Below, one piece after another: positions 41,219 to 49,928 of a DNA stretch of 64,000 bases. Each line of letters opens with the position of its first letter. The first letter of the stretch is position 1. This DNA comes from Sciscionella marina DSM 45152 (lineage in GTDB: Bacteria > Actinomycetota > Actinomycetes > Mycobacteriales > Pseudonocardiaceae), in contig NZ_KB905414.1 of the NCBI RefSeq assembly GCF_000379465.1, positions 248,001-312,000 of the forward strand, written 5' to 3'. Below the pieces are notes generated by a model that searched no databases, was not told the DNA's origin, and was given only the letters and a program-made list of their open reading frames with translations. The position numbers and the translations under genes are program-made.

Positions 41219-41950
41219 TCACGGCATCGCATGCGGATCATCGGTGCGCACACCCTGCCAGCGCGAGGGCGGCCAGATGATGAACTGCGCCTTGCCGATC
41301 ACGTTGTCCACCGGAACCGTGCCGCGCACCGGATCGGCATCCGCACCGTTCTGGTACCGCGAATCCTTGGAATTCTCGCGGTTGTCCCCCATCACCCACA
41401 ACTGCCCCTGCGGGATCTTCACCGGCCCGAACGGAGCTCGCCGGTTACCGAGCCCCGGCTGGTGGTAGATGTAGGGCTCGTTCAGCGGTTTACCGTCCAC
41501 CAGCACCCGGTGCTGCGCATCGCAACAGGAAACCGTCTGGCCGCCCACCGCGATCACCCGCTTGACCAGGTCGTACTCCGGCGGATCACCGATACCGATC
41601 GAGGAACCGAACTGCCGCAACCAGCTCGTGAACACATTCGAGGCGGGATCCACCTTGAACTCGTTCTCATCCCAGCCATCCGGCGCACGGAACACGACCA
41701 CATCGCCCGGGGACGGATCGGTGAAGTCATAGGTGATCCGGTCCACCAGGATCCGGTCCGGCGTGCACCCCGGGCAACCGTGCAAAGTCTGCTCCATCGA
41801 CCCGGAGGGAATGGAGAACACCCGCGCCACGAACGTCTGGATCAGGAAGGTCAGCACCAGGGCGACCACAATCAGAATGGGCAGTTCCTTCCAGAACGAA
41901 CCCTTCTTCTTCGGCTTGCCCTCGGTTTCCGCGTGGTCGTGTGTGGACAC
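41219..41950 (-). CDS. lepB: signal peptidase I
   Basis: This 243-residue type I signal peptidase has one N-terminal membrane anchor (PILIVVALVLTFLIQTFVA). The catalytic Ser51 lies in SIPSGSMEQ and the general base Lys130 in DLVKRVIAVGG, with box E GDNRENSKDSR near the end. It cleaves Sec and TAT signal peptides on the outer face of the membrane. It is isolated from the ribosomal-protein neighbourhood where the main actinobacterial lepB often lies, so it may be an additional paralogue. Convergent with the GH2 gene. Confidence 0.95.
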   Translation of the reverse strand: MSTHDHAETEGKPKKKGSFWKELPILIVVALVLTFLIQTFVARVFSIPSGSMEQTLHGCPGCTPDRILVDRITYDFTDPSPGDVVVFRAPDGWDENEFKVDPASNVFTSWLRQFGSSIGIGDPPEYDLVKRVIAVGGQTVSCCDAQHRVLVDGKPLNEPYIYHQPGLGNRRAPFGPVKIPQGQLWVMGDNRENSKDSRYQNGADADPVRGTVPVDNVIGKAQFIIWPPSRWQGVRTDDPHAMP

Positions 41951-41980
41951 CCGGTGAAGTGTGCCAGAGCACCGAGCCCG

Positions 41981-43264
41981 TCAGATGGCCCGGTGGTTGC
42001 GGTGGGGTTCCCGATGAACCGGCGCGCTGCCGGCGAGCAGCGGAACGGGCAGCGGCCGGGTTCGCGCCTGCGTCGGTGGGGCGCGGAACTGCTGGGAGAC
42101 ATAGGCCAGCAGGTAGGGCAGCGCCGCGCGCGCGGTGTGCCAGGTGTGGTTGAAGCCGTATTCCTTGTGCAGTACGGCGTTCTGCCCATCGGCCTGCAGC
42201 GCGTGGACGATCCGGTTGCCGGTGGTCACATCGGTCGGCGCCCCGGTACCGACATCGATCAGCGCGGCCATCGGGTGCGGGAACCGCATCCCCGGCAGGT
42301 ACGCGCGCGGGGTATTGGCCCGCACCAGCGCCCGGTTGCCGCCGAGCAGCGCCGCCGAATCGCCGAGATCGTCGTAGGGCAGGGTGATCAGCATCGTGGA
42401 GTATTCCTCGGTGTGGTGCAGTCCGGCGTTGAGCGCGCAGAACCCGCCACCGGACATTCCGCCCAGCGCCCGGCCCGCGCGATTCGGGATCGTGCGGTAC
42501 GCGGCATCGATCCGGCGCGGCACGGTGCCGGTCAGATAGCTCTCCAGTTGCGGGCCGTGCGGCACGTTGAGGCATTCCCAGTCGGTACTCGGACTACCGG
42601 CGGTCATGTCCACACCGACCAGGATCATCGGCTGTACGAGACGCTGCCGGTCCAGTAGCCGCGCGGTGTTCATCGCGTCACCCGCGGTGAACCAGTCATC
42701 GGGTCCCCCGTAGGGATAGCCGTGGATCAGGTAGACGACCGGATACCGTCTGGCCGCGTTCCGCCGGTCGAAATAACCGGGCGGCAGCAGAACATTCGTC
42801 GTTCCGGACGGGATGTGCAGGGACGGATCGGCGATGGATATCCGTTGCAGCACGGAATCCCCGTTGCCACTCGGTGTCGCGGAGGTGGGCAATCGCGCGG
42901 CGGCCTCGCGCTGTTCCGGATCCTGCTGCTGATCGTCCCCGAGCCATCCGGCAAGCCAGGAAGTGGCCGGGCCACCACGGTCGAGCAACCGCGCCAGATC
43001 ATGCGTGGTGCGTACATAGCCGACGTAGCTGTTCACCCCGGCCGCGACCGCGAAAACGGCGCACACCAATGCCGCCGCGAGACAACTCCAGCGCGCGATC
43101 CTGCGCCGACGCAGCCACCAGACCCCCGCGATCAGCAGCGCCGTGACACCGGCCGCGAGGATCCAGATCCACGGAGCTTCCCATGGACCGGTGGCACGGG
43201 TGGCATCCAGCACATTCTCCGGCAATGCCGGTACCGTCGCACCGCGATGGGGATGACCGGGCAC
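41981..43264 (-). CDS. membrane-anchored esterase-fold (alpha/beta hydrolase) protein
   Basis: This 427-residue protein has two N-terminal membrane segments (about 32-51 and 59-82). An extracytoplasmic esterase domain of the Esterase/antigen 85-like type follows: RYPVVYLIHGYPYGGPDDW, then the nucleophile elbow GGMSGGGF with Ser271 and a late His in YGFNHTWHTARAALP. It could deacylate or transfer acyl groups on the cell envelope. The GTG start follows GAGGGAGG. Upstream codons in the same frame are low-quality. Substrate unknown. Confidence 0.8.
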   Translation of the reverse strand: MPGHPHRGATVPALPENVLDATRATGPWEAPWIWILAAGVTALLIAGVWWLRRRRIARWSCLAAALVCAVFAVAAGVNSYVGYVRTTHDLARLLDRGGPATSWLAGWLGDDQQQDPEQREAAARLPTSATPSGNGDSVLQRISIADPSLHIPSGTTNVLLPPGYFDRRNAARRYPVVYLIHGYPYGGPDDWFTAGDAMNTARLLDRQRLVQPMILVGVDMTAGSPSTDWECLNVPHGPQLESYLTGTVPRRIDAAYRTIPNRAGRALGGMSGGGFCALNAGLHHTEEYSTMLITLPYDDLGDSAALLGGNRALVRANTPRAYLPGMRFPHPMAALIDVGTGAPTDVTTGNRIVHALQADGQNAVLHKEYGFNHTWHTARAALPYLLAYVSQQFRAPPTQARTRPLPVPLLAGSAPVHREPHRNHRAI

Positions 43265-43464
43265 GCCGCACCTCCCTCGAAACTCATTTCTGCCATCAAG
43301 ACGCCCGGACCGGGATCGGGTTGCCCCCGGTGGCGAAAAACCATTTCTTCCAGAATACTCTGCCATTTCCGGGTTATACGCCGGACAGAAAAGGTTAGCG
43401 GACGGCAAAATCCGATTCGAGGAAAGTCAAACCCGCGACCAAGTATGCTTTAACTTTCGTCCGC

Positions 43465-45042
43465 TCAGCGGGACAGCTGGTATCCGGCTGCCTCACGGTC
43501 CCAGGTTTCCGGGGTACGACCGCGTTCCCGCAACACCGATTTGCGCACCTTTCCGTTGGCGGTGAGTGGCAGCTCGGTCACGAATTCGATATACCGCGGC
43601 ACGGCGAAATAGGCCAGCCGTGCGGAGCAGAATTCGGTCAGTTCCTCGGCGGTGAGCCGCTGTTCCGGTTCGAGCAGCACAGCGACCATCACCTCGTCCT
43701 CGGCGAGTTCCGAGGGCACGGCGAAAGCAGCCACGTTCTGCACGGCCGGATGCAGCCCGACGGCCTGCTCCACCTCGAAGGAGGAGATGTTCTCGCCCCT
43801 GCGCCGGATCGCGTCCTTGATCCGGTCGAGGAAGCGGAACCAGCCGTCGGGTTCCCGGATCACCCGGTCTCCGGTGTGGAACCAGAGATTGCGCCACTGC
43901 TCGACCGTGGTTTCCGGGCGGCCGTGGTACCCGGTGGCGAAGGCGAACGGGTCCTCGTGGCGCAGCACGAGTTCCCCCGGGGTGCCGTCTGGGACCTGCG
44001 CGTCGTATTCGTCCACCACCCGCGCCTCGAATCCGGCGCGCACCGGTCCGAGATACCCGGGCCGCTGCTCCTGCGGTCCAGCCCCGATCACCATGTTCGT
44101 CTCGGTGGCGCCGAATCCGTCCACGAGGGTGATGCCGAACCGTTCGGTGAACGGGCGCTGCAGCGAGGCCGGGGTCGCCGGGGCGAGCGCCACCCGGGCC
44201 CGGTGTTCGCGGTCGGCCGCGCTTTCCGGGCGGCTGTACAGGATGTTGACCATCGCACCGAGCAGATAGGTCACCGTGGCACCGGAATCGGCGAGCTCGG
44301 TGAGGAACCGGGATGCGGAGAACCGTTGCCCGAGAACGTATTCCGCCCCGGCGACGAGTGCCTGACCGAAGGCGTTGAGCGCGTTCGTGTGGAACAGCGG
44401 AAGGCAGGTGTAGAGCACATCGCCCTCGACGATGCCCAGCGCCTCGGTGACGTGCACACCCCACCAGTACAGCTGCGCCTGCGGGCAGCAGACGCCCTTG
44501 GCCGGGCCGGTCGTTCCGGAGGTGTACAGGATCGTCATGGTCTCACCGGGTTCCACCGGGGCGGCCGCGACCGGACCGGCGGACTCCGGCATGGGCACGA
44601 TCTGGTAGCCGGGCGGTGGCTGCTCGGGAATCCCGTCCAGCGCCCACACCGTCTCCAGTCGTTCCGGGCGCTCGACCAGTGCGAGATGCCGGATCAGCGA
44701 GGTCTCCGCGATCAGCAGCCGGGAACCGGAATCGGCGAGCGCGTGCCGCAATCCTTCGCCGCGCAGCGCGGTGTTCAACGGAACCGCGACCGCGCCGATC
44801 CATGCGCAGCCGAGCACCACGTCCAGCAGCTCGACCCGGTTGGCGGCCAGCACCGCCACGTGATCACCACGACGAATCCCTTGCCCGGCAAGGGTTCCAC
44901 CCGCAACGGCGGCGGCGTCCCGCACCTGGGCGTAGCTGCGCCGCAGTGCACCGATCCGCAGGAAATCCCGGTCCCCGAACCGGTTCGCCTGGCGTTCGAG
45001 CAGCGCGGGAAGCGTGCACTCCGAAAGCGGCAGCCCCCTCAT
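43465..45042 (-). CDS. acyl-CoA synthetase, AMP-forming
   Basis: This 525-residue adenylate-forming enzyme has LYTSGTTGPAKG (about 170), DGFGATETNMVI, the hinge RFLDRIKDAIRRRGENISSF and the terminal lysine in LPLTANGKVRKSVL. It resembles carnitine- or cyclohexanecarboxylate-type CoA ligases and activates an imported carboxylate. It overlaps the DUF35 gene by 4 nt and is the last gene of a four-gene operon headed by an MHS transporter. Transporter and ligase together indicate uptake and activation of one specific acid. Confidence 0.9.
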   Translation of the reverse strand: MRGLPLSECTLPALLERQANRFGDRDFLRIGALRRSYAQVRDAAAVAGGTLAGQGIRRGDHVAVLAANRVELLDVVLGCAWIGAVAVPLNTALRGEGLRHALADSGSRLLIAETSLIRHLALVERPERLETVWALDGIPEQPPPGYQIVPMPESAGPVAAAPVEPGETMTILYTSGTTGPAKGVCCPQAQLYWWGVHVTEALGIVEGDVLYTCLPLFHTNALNAFGQALVAGAEYVLGQRFSASRFLTELADSGATVTYLLGAMVNILYSRPESAADREHRARVALAPATPASLQRPFTERFGITLVDGFGATETNMVIGAGPQEQRPGYLGPVRAGFEARVVDEYDAQVPDGTPGELVLRHEDPFAFATGYHGRPETTVEQWRNLWFHTGDRVIREPDGWFRFLDRIKDAIRRRGENISSFEVEQAVGLHPAVQNVAAFAVPSELAEDEVMVAVLLEPEQRLTAEELTEFCSARLAYFAVPRYIEFVTELPLTANGKVRKSVLRERGRTPETWDREAAGYQLSR

Positions 45043-45323
45043 GCCACACCTGCAGGCACATAGGCACCGTCGGTTCCGGTGGACAACCGCACCCGGGTGC
45101 CCGGTTCCGCATCCGCGGGCAGCGCGGCGACCACGAGCGGGCCCGCTTCCGAACGCACCGAGCCGATCCGTGCTTCCCGCGCCTCGGTGAGTTCCTCGAG
45201 GAGACCATGCGCGGCGTGCACGGTACCGAATTCGGTGCCGTGGCAGCGCGGGCACACCGGCCGCGGCGGGAAATGCACATGATGACAGCGCAGGCAGTCG
45301 CGCATCGGTATCCCTTCACTCAT
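45039..45323 (-). CDS. DUF35 OB-fold zinc-ribbon protein
   Basis: This 94-residue protein has a rubredoxin-like zinc ribbon (Cys10, Cys13, Cys24, Cys27; LRCHHVHFPPRPVCPRCHG) followed by an OB-fold domain. It matches the DUF35 family (ChsH2/Ltp2-partner type), which binds acyl-CoA and works as the partner of thiolase-fold enzymes. ATGA overlaps on both sides place it between its presumptive thiolase-fold partner and the CoA ligase, supporting a fixed complex. Confidence 0.9.
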   Translation of the reverse strand: MSEGIPMRDCLRCHHVHFPPRPVCPRCHGTEFGTVHAAHGLLEELTEAREARIGSVRSEAGPLVVAALPADAEPGTRVRLSTGTDGAYVPAGVA

Positions 45324-46444
45324 ACGGCCTCCAATACCGCGAGATTGCCGAGTGCCCCATAGCGGTAGAGCACCATGCCGTAGCCGGTCACCGCGGCGAG
45401 CCGGGCCTCGACCTGACGCTGCCCGGCCTGACCGCGCAATTGGCGCACCGCCTCGACCAGGCCGTGCAGCCCACCGCCCGCTCCCGCCTGCCCGGCCGAG
45501 AGCTGGCCTCCGGATGTGTTGCACGGCAAGGATTCCCAGCGGGTATGCAGGAACCTGCGCAGATCTCCGTCCGGCACCAGACCGAGATCGGCGAGCTGGG
45601 CGAGCACCATCGCCGGATAGTCGTCGTACACCTGAACCAGATCCAGGTCCCCCGGCCCGCACCCGGCGCGTTCCCAGACCTCGGGCGCGATCCCAGCGAT
45701 CCCGGTGACCAGACCATCGCCCTCCTGATCGTCCGGATTGACCGAGGTGCCCATAGCGCGCACCCGCACCGCGCCCGGTCCCGGATCGGCCTCCACGAGG
45801 AGCGCATCGGCCCCGGTGACCACCGGAACGCAGTCGTAGCGGTGCAGCGGCGGGGCGACCGGGGTCGCTGCCAGGTATTCCTCGATCGTCAGCGGGGCGC
45901 GGTACACGGCACCGGGATTGTGCGCGGCCCAGCTCCGCTGGCGCACCGCGATCGCCCCGTAGTCGGCCCGTTCCAGGCCATGGCGGCGCAGCTGCCGCTG
46001 GGTCAGCAGGGCGAACAGCGCATTGGGGCCGTTGAGCGGAAGCGGGGCCAGGTGCTCGGTGGTCGCGCGGTTGTATCCGGTGACCAGTTCGTGGAACCGG
46101 CCGGGGGGAAACGCGTCCCCGGCGAGCACGAGCACCGTACGGCACTCGCCCGCGGCCACCGCGCGCACCGCGTGGCCGAGCATGTTGATCCCGGACCCGC
46201 CGCCGTTCGTGTCCTCCATGATCCAGCGCAGCCGCAGGCCGAGCCGCCAGGCGAGGTCCACCGCGTGATCCGGGGCGAGCGTGAAACTGGCGACCGCGAG
46301 CCCGTCCACATCCGCGAATCCGCGCCCGGCATCGCGCAGCGCCCGCGCGGCCGCATCGGTGAGCACGCTCTCGGTCGTGGTGTCCGCGCCCGGATGGCGC
46401 CGATAGGGCGATTCCCCGCTGCCGGTGATGCCCGCCTCGGTCAT
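45320..46444 (-). CDS. thiolase-fold protein of the SCP-x/Ltp2 type lacking the nucleophilic Cys
   Basis: This 374-residue thiolase-superfamily protein has DGLAVASFTLAPDH and GINMLGHAVRAVAAGECRTV. At the site of the acyl-accepting Cys it has DTNGGGSG (78-85), and the late NGGxxxxGHP-like motif reads NTSGGQLSAGQAGAG. Without the Cys a classical thiolase reaction is unlikely. Cys-less relatives paired with DUF35 proteins (Ltp2 with ChsH2) are retro-aldolases acting on beta-hydroxyacyl-CoA side chains. It is translationally coupled to a DUF35 gene, which fits that model. An inactive scaffold is the alternative. Confidence 0.82.
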   Translation of the reverse strand: MTEAGITGSGESPYRRHPGADTTTESVLTDAAARALRDAGRGFADVDGLAVASFTLAPDHAVDLAWRLGLRLRWIMEDTNGGGSGINMLGHAVRAVAAGECRTVLVLAGDAFPPGRFHELVTGYNRATTEHLAPLPLNGPNALFALLTQRQLRRHGLERADYGAIAVRQRSWAAHNPGAVYRAPLTIEEYLAATPVAPPLHRYDCVPVVTGADALLVEADPGPGAVRVRAMGTSVNPDDQEGDGLVTGIAGIAPEVWERAGCGPGDLDLVQVYDDYPAMVLAQLADLGLVPDGDLRRFLHTRWESLPCNTSGGQLSAGQAGAGGGLHGLVEAVRQLRGQAGQRQVEARLAAVTGYGMVLYRYGALGNLAVLEAV

Positions 46445-47760
46445 GATGCTCCTTCGGTGAGAGCCTGTTTGTCCGGCGCCCGATCCCCCGGCCGGGTCTC
46501 CTTCGCCGCGAACACCGCGATCGCGGTCAGCACACCGAGCACGATCAGGTACACCGCGACCGGCCAGGAGGAGCCCGCCCAGCCGAGCAGGCCGACCGCG
46601 ATGATCGGGGAAAGACCGCCCGCGATCACCGAGGCGAGTTCGTGGCCGAGCGACATTCCGCTGTAACGCACGTTCGCGCCGAACAGTTCGGAGAAGAAAC
46701 TCGGCTGGGTGCCGATCATCGCGCCGTGACAACCGGCGACCGCGATCGTCAGCGCCAGCCACACGTTCATCGGAACCCGGGTGTCGAACAGCAGGAAGAA
46801 CGGGAAGGCGAACACCACGAGCCCGATCGCGCCCGCCAGATAGACCGGACGCCGCCCGATCCGATCGGAGAGCGCACCGAAGCCGACCATGGAAAGGCCC
46901 TCGATCGCCGAGGCCACCACGACCCCGATCAGCACCGTGTTCCCGCCGAGCCCGATATGCGTGCCGTAGGCCAGCGAGAAGGTCAGGAAGATATAGGAGG
47001 CCCCGTTCTCGGCCAGCCGGGCGCCGAGGGTGATCAGCACGCTGCGCGGATACTTCCGGATCGCCTCCCATGCGGGTAGCCGGGACCGCTTCTGTTCGGT
47101 GGCCTCGGTGAATTCCGGGGCCTCCGAAATACGCGACCGGATCGCCAATCCGATCGCGGCGGCCAGGATGCTGAGCAGAAACGGAATACGCCAGCCCCAT
47201 GAAAGGAACTGCTCGCTCGGCATCGCCTGCATTCCCGCGAACAACAACGAGGAAAGCACCGATCCGGTCACCACACCGGTCTGGCTCCACGAGGAATAGA
47301 AACCGCGCCTGCACGCCGGGACGTGCTCGCTGATCAGCAGCACCCCGCCGCCCCATTCCCCGCCGACGGCCGCGCCCTGGATCACCCGCAGCAGCACCAG
47401 CAGGATCGGAGCCCACACACCGATCTGGTGATATGTCGGGAGAACACCGATCAGGAAGGTGGATATCCCCATCAGGCTGAGCGTGACGACCAGTACTTTC
47501 TTACGGCCGATCCGGTCACCGAAATGCGCGAAGATCACACCGCCGATGGGGCGGGCCAGAAATCCGACCGCAAAGGTGCCGAGCGAGGCGAGGGTACCGA
47601 TCAACGGCGCGGCAGGCGGAAAGAACAATTTGTTCAGTACGAGCGCTGCCGCGGTCGCATACAGAAAGAAATCGTACCATTCCAGAGCGTTTCCGGCGTA
47701 ACTCGCGAGTACCACTTTCCATGGCTTGTTTCGGACGGGCGAGGTAACCGTGTTTGGCAT
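46441..47760 (-). CDS. MHS-family MFS transporter (carboxylate:H+ symporter type)
   Basis: This 439-residue MFS protein of the metabolite:H+ symporter (ProP/ShiA/KgtP) group has 12 hydrophobic segments. It shows GNALEWYDFFLYATAAALV in TM1, HFGDRIGRKKVLVVTL in loop 2-3 and ALSDRIGRRPVYLAGA at loop 8-9. It imports a small carboxylate or zwitterion. GAGGTAGG precedes the ATG. It heads the operon with the thiolase-fold, DUF35 and ligase genes. A 25-bp tandem repeat array lies 150 nt upstream, and an IclR gene lies beyond that. Confidence 0.92.
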   Translation of the reverse strand: MPNTVTSPVRNKPWKVVLASYAGNALEWYDFFLYATAAALVLNKLFFPPAAPLIGTLASLGTFAVGFLARPIGGVIFAHFGDRIGRKKVLVVTLSLMGISTFLIGVLPTYHQIGVWAPILLVLLRVIQGAAVGGEWGGGVLLISEHVPACRRGFYSSWSQTGVVTGSVLSSLLFAGMQAMPSEQFLSWGWRIPFLLSILAAAIGLAIRSRISEAPEFTEATEQKRSRLPAWEAIRKYPRSVLITLGARLAENGASYIFLTFSLAYGTHIGLGGNTVLIGVVVASAIEGLSMVGFGALSDRIGRRPVYLAGAIGLVVFAFPFFLLFDTRVPMNVWLALTIAVAGCHGAMIGTQPSFFSELFGANVRYSGMSLGHELASVIAGGLSPIIAVGLLGWAGSSWPVAVYLIVLGVLTAIAVFAAKETRPGDRAPDKQALTEGAS

Positions 47761-47910
47761 GACCTACCTCATTCCGGGGCGTACCGGGGCACAGCCGATC
47801 TTCGGCCCGCTTCCGGCAAGTTCCAAGCCCATCGGTCCGCTGACCGGACCGGTGCTCGGCGCGTGTCCGAGAGTTCTCGTCCGTCCCGAGCGGGAGTCCG
47901 ATCGGCGGGT

Positions 47911-47999
47911 GCTTCGCCGACATCCACGCGCACGCACTTCGGCAACGTCCACACGCAGGTACTTCGCCGACGTCCATGCGAAGGTACTTCGCCGATGGC
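47911..47999. repeat. 25-bp tandem repeat array upstream of the MHS operon
   Basis: Three full units and one partial unit begin with CTTCG at 47911, 47936, 47961 and 47986, a spacing of exactly 25 bp. The consensus is CTTCGCCGACGTCCACGCGC followed by AGGTA. Units differ at two to six positions. The array lies between the iclR stop and the MHS transporter start. The period is not a multiple of three, so it does not encode a repeated peptide. It fits a cooperative regulator-binding array or a structured leader. Confidence 0.75.
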
Positions 48000-48035
48000 A
48001 CAGCGCAGCGGGACACGGAGCTCTCAGCTGTGCCC

Positions 48036-48770
48036 TCAGCCGGTGAGCGTGCGCCCGAGTCCGCGGCTCGCGGTCTGCAACGCGGGCACCAGCCTGCGTG
48101 GATCGAACCGGTCCGGCGGCGCGACCAGGGAGAGGCAGCCGATCAGCGCGCATCCGGCGAAGACCGGGACCGCGACCGCATCGCAGCCGGTCGCGTGTTC
48201 CTGCCGGTCCACCGCGTAGCCGCTCTCCCGTACCGAGGCGATGTTCGCGCGCAGGGTGTCCGGATCGGTGATGGTGTACCGGGTCCGCGGCCGCAGTCCG
48301 GCTTCGATCGTGCGGCCGAGCACATCCTGCTCGGCGAACGCGAGCAATACCTTCCCGCTCGCGCTGCAGTGCAGCGGGCTGCGGTTCGGCGCCCGGCTCG
48401 CGGAGATCCCGCGCGGCCCGAGGAACCGCTCGATCCGGAACAGTTCGAGATCCCCGCGCACCCCGAGGTGCACGCTTTCCTGCGTGCTCGCGAACAGGTC
48501 CTCCATGAACGGCAGCGCCGCCGCGCGCAGCTTCAGGGTGCGCGGCACCTGCAGGCCGAGCTCGTAGAGACGGGGGCCGAGCCGGTAGCGCCCGTCGTGG
48601 CGCTCGAGCACTCCCCAGGAGAGCAGTTCCGCGCCGAGACGGTGCACCGTGGCCTTCGGCACCCCGCTGCGCCTGGCGAGCTCGTTGAGCCCGAGCACCT
48701 CGTTGCGCGCACAGGTCTCCACGATCGCCCGCACCTTGATCAGCAGCGAATCGCCCGGTTCCTCCGGCAT
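48036..48770 (-). CDS. IclR-family transcriptional regulator
   Basis: This 244-residue protein has an N-terminal winged helix (LGLNELARRSGVPKATVHRL) and an effector domain with the IclR hallmarks SPLHCSASGKVLLA, GYAVDRQEHATGCDAVAVPV and a C-terminal GLGRTL. IclR proteins sense small aromatic or aliphatic acids and control uptake and degradation operons. It reads in the same direction as the MHS transporter operon and is separated from it by the 25-bp repeat array, which is its most obvious candidate target. Confidence 0.92.
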   Translation of the reverse strand: MPEEPGDSLLIKVRAIVETCARNEVLGLNELARRSGVPKATVHRLGAELLSWGVLERHDGRYRLGPRLYELGLQVPRTLKLRAAALPFMEDLFASTQESVHLGVRGDLELFRIERFLGPRGISASRAPNRSPLHCSASGKVLLAFAEQDVLGRTIEAGLRPRTRYTITDPDTLRANIASVRESGYAVDRQEHATGCDAVAVPVFAGCALIGCLSLVAPPDRFDPRRLVPALQTASRGLGRTLTG

Positions 48771-48788
48771 CCGCTCACGGTAGCCCCT

Positions 48789-49847
48789 TTACATGGTTCC
48801 GGTCAGCGCCTGCAGTCCGAGGCTGCTCGCGGCGACCGCGATCCACAGCAGGGCGCCGAGCAGCAGCGGACGGTGCCCTGCCTTGCGCATATCGGAGAAC
48901 CGCAGCGAGAGCCCGATCCCGGCGAGCGCGGTGGTGATCAGGAAGGTGCCGACCGCAGAGAGCACCGGGTGCCAGCTCTCCGGGAACACGCCGAGGCTGT
49001 CCAGGGTCGCGGCGACAACGAAGCCGATCAGGAAGGCGGGCACGATCTTGCGCCAGGGCATGGTGCGCAGGTGCAGTTTGCCGCCGGTGGCCTGTTTGCG
49101 GGCGGTCAGCACCGCGAGCACGAGCACGATCGGGATCAGCATCAGCGTGCGGGTCAGCTTCACGACGATCCCATACGCGCCCGCGTCACCGCCGTAGGAG
49201 TACGCCGCGGCCACCACCGAGGAGGTGTCGTTGATCGCGGTCCCGCTCCACAGCCCGAAGGCGTGCGGACTCATTCCGAGCGCGTGCCCGATCGGCGGGA
49301 ACAGCAGCACCGCGGCGATGTTGAAGGTGAAGATCGTGCCGATCGCGTAGGCGACCTGGGTCTGCTTCGCGTTGATCACCGCGGTGGTCGCCGCGATCGC
49401 CGAGGCGCCACAGATCCCGGTGCCCACCCCGATCAGCGTCTGGGTGTCCCCACGTACCCCGAGCGCTCGGCCGAGCAGCCAGGCCCCGAGCAGCGCCACC
49501 GCGAGCGTGCCGAGCATCACCGGGAGCGAATCCCCGCCGACCTTGACCACCTGGGTCAGCGAGAGACCGGTTCCGAGCACCACGATCGAGGCCTGCAGCA
49601 CCGGCTTGGCCGCGAACGCGTAACCGGGGGCGAGCCGTTCCCCGCGCAGTCCGGGCACCACCGCCGCGGCAACCGCGCCGAGCAGGATGCCGAACACCGG
49701 GCCGCCGACGATCGGCACGAACTGACCGAGAACCGTCGCCACCGCGGCCAGCAGCAGGGCGATCACCAGGCCCGGCAGCCGCCTCGACACATTCGCCTGC
49801 CAGGACGGCCGGACTTCCCGGTCCGTCTCGGTAGCCGTGGACACCAC
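48789..49847 (-). CDS. YeiH/UPF0324-family putative sulfate exporter
   Basis: This 352-residue membrane protein has about ten helices and the family motifs VLGTGLSL, GTGICGASAIAAT and FGLWSGTAINDTSSVVAAA. YeiH/PSE proteins are proposed exporters of sulfate or other small anions; evidence is mainly from gene context with sulfonate degradation. Two adjacent GTG codons can start it, after GAGGTGAG. It is divergent from a GntR regulator, with a perfect palindrome over its predicted promoter, so it is very likely under that regulator. Confidence 0.88.
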   Translation of the reverse strand: MVSTATETDREVRPSWQANVSRRLPGLVIALLLAAVATVLGQFVPIVGGPVFGILLGAVAAAVVPGLRGERLAPGYAFAAKPVLQASIVVLGTGLSLTQVVKVGGDSLPVMLGTLAVALLGAWLLGRALGVRGDTQTLIGVGTGICGASAIAATTAVINAKQTQVAYAIGTIFTFNIAAVLLFPPIGHALGMSPHAFGLWSGTAINDTSSVVAAAYSYGGDAGAYGIVVKLTRTLMLIPIVLVLAVLTARKQATGGKLHLRTMPWRKIVPAFLIGFVVAATLDSLGVFPESWHPVLSAVGTFLITTALAGIGLSLRFSDMRKAGHRPLLLGALLWIAVAASSLGLQALTGTM

Positions 49848-49865
49848 CGGCGCTCACCTCACTCC

Positions 49866-49885
49866 GTAAATGTACGCACATTTAC
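49866..49885. promoter_or_regulatory. perfect 20-bp palindromic operator between the YeiH gene and gntR
   Basis: GTAAATGT-ACGC-ACATTTAC is a perfect inverted repeat. Its right half with flank, GTACGCACATTT (49872-49883), recurs at 49897-49908, exactly 25 bp away. The palindrome covers the -10 and start of the leftward promoter, and the second copy lies close to gntR. This is the layout expected for a GntR regulator controlling itself and the divergent exporter. Confidence 0.75.
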
Positions 49886-49912
49886 GTTAGGAGAGGTACG
49901 CACATTTGACAA
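49884..49912 (-). promoter_or_regulatory. promoter of the YeiH-family gene
   Basis: On the minus strand TTGTCA and TAACGT are separated by 17 nt. The -10 abuts the 20-bp palindrome, so operator binding would cover the transcription start. Confidence 0.55.
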
Positions 49913-49928
49913 CCGGTACCGTGCGGGC

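Noticed and set aside
47903-48003. 25-bp repeats considered as a CRISPR array
   Set aside because: The units abut with no unique spacers, vary in sequence and have no cas genes nearby.
46441-48770. Recent horizontal transfer of the MHS operon by a mobile element
   Set aside because: No transposase, integrase, terminal inverted repeat or tRNA target was seen, and base usage looks like the surroundings.
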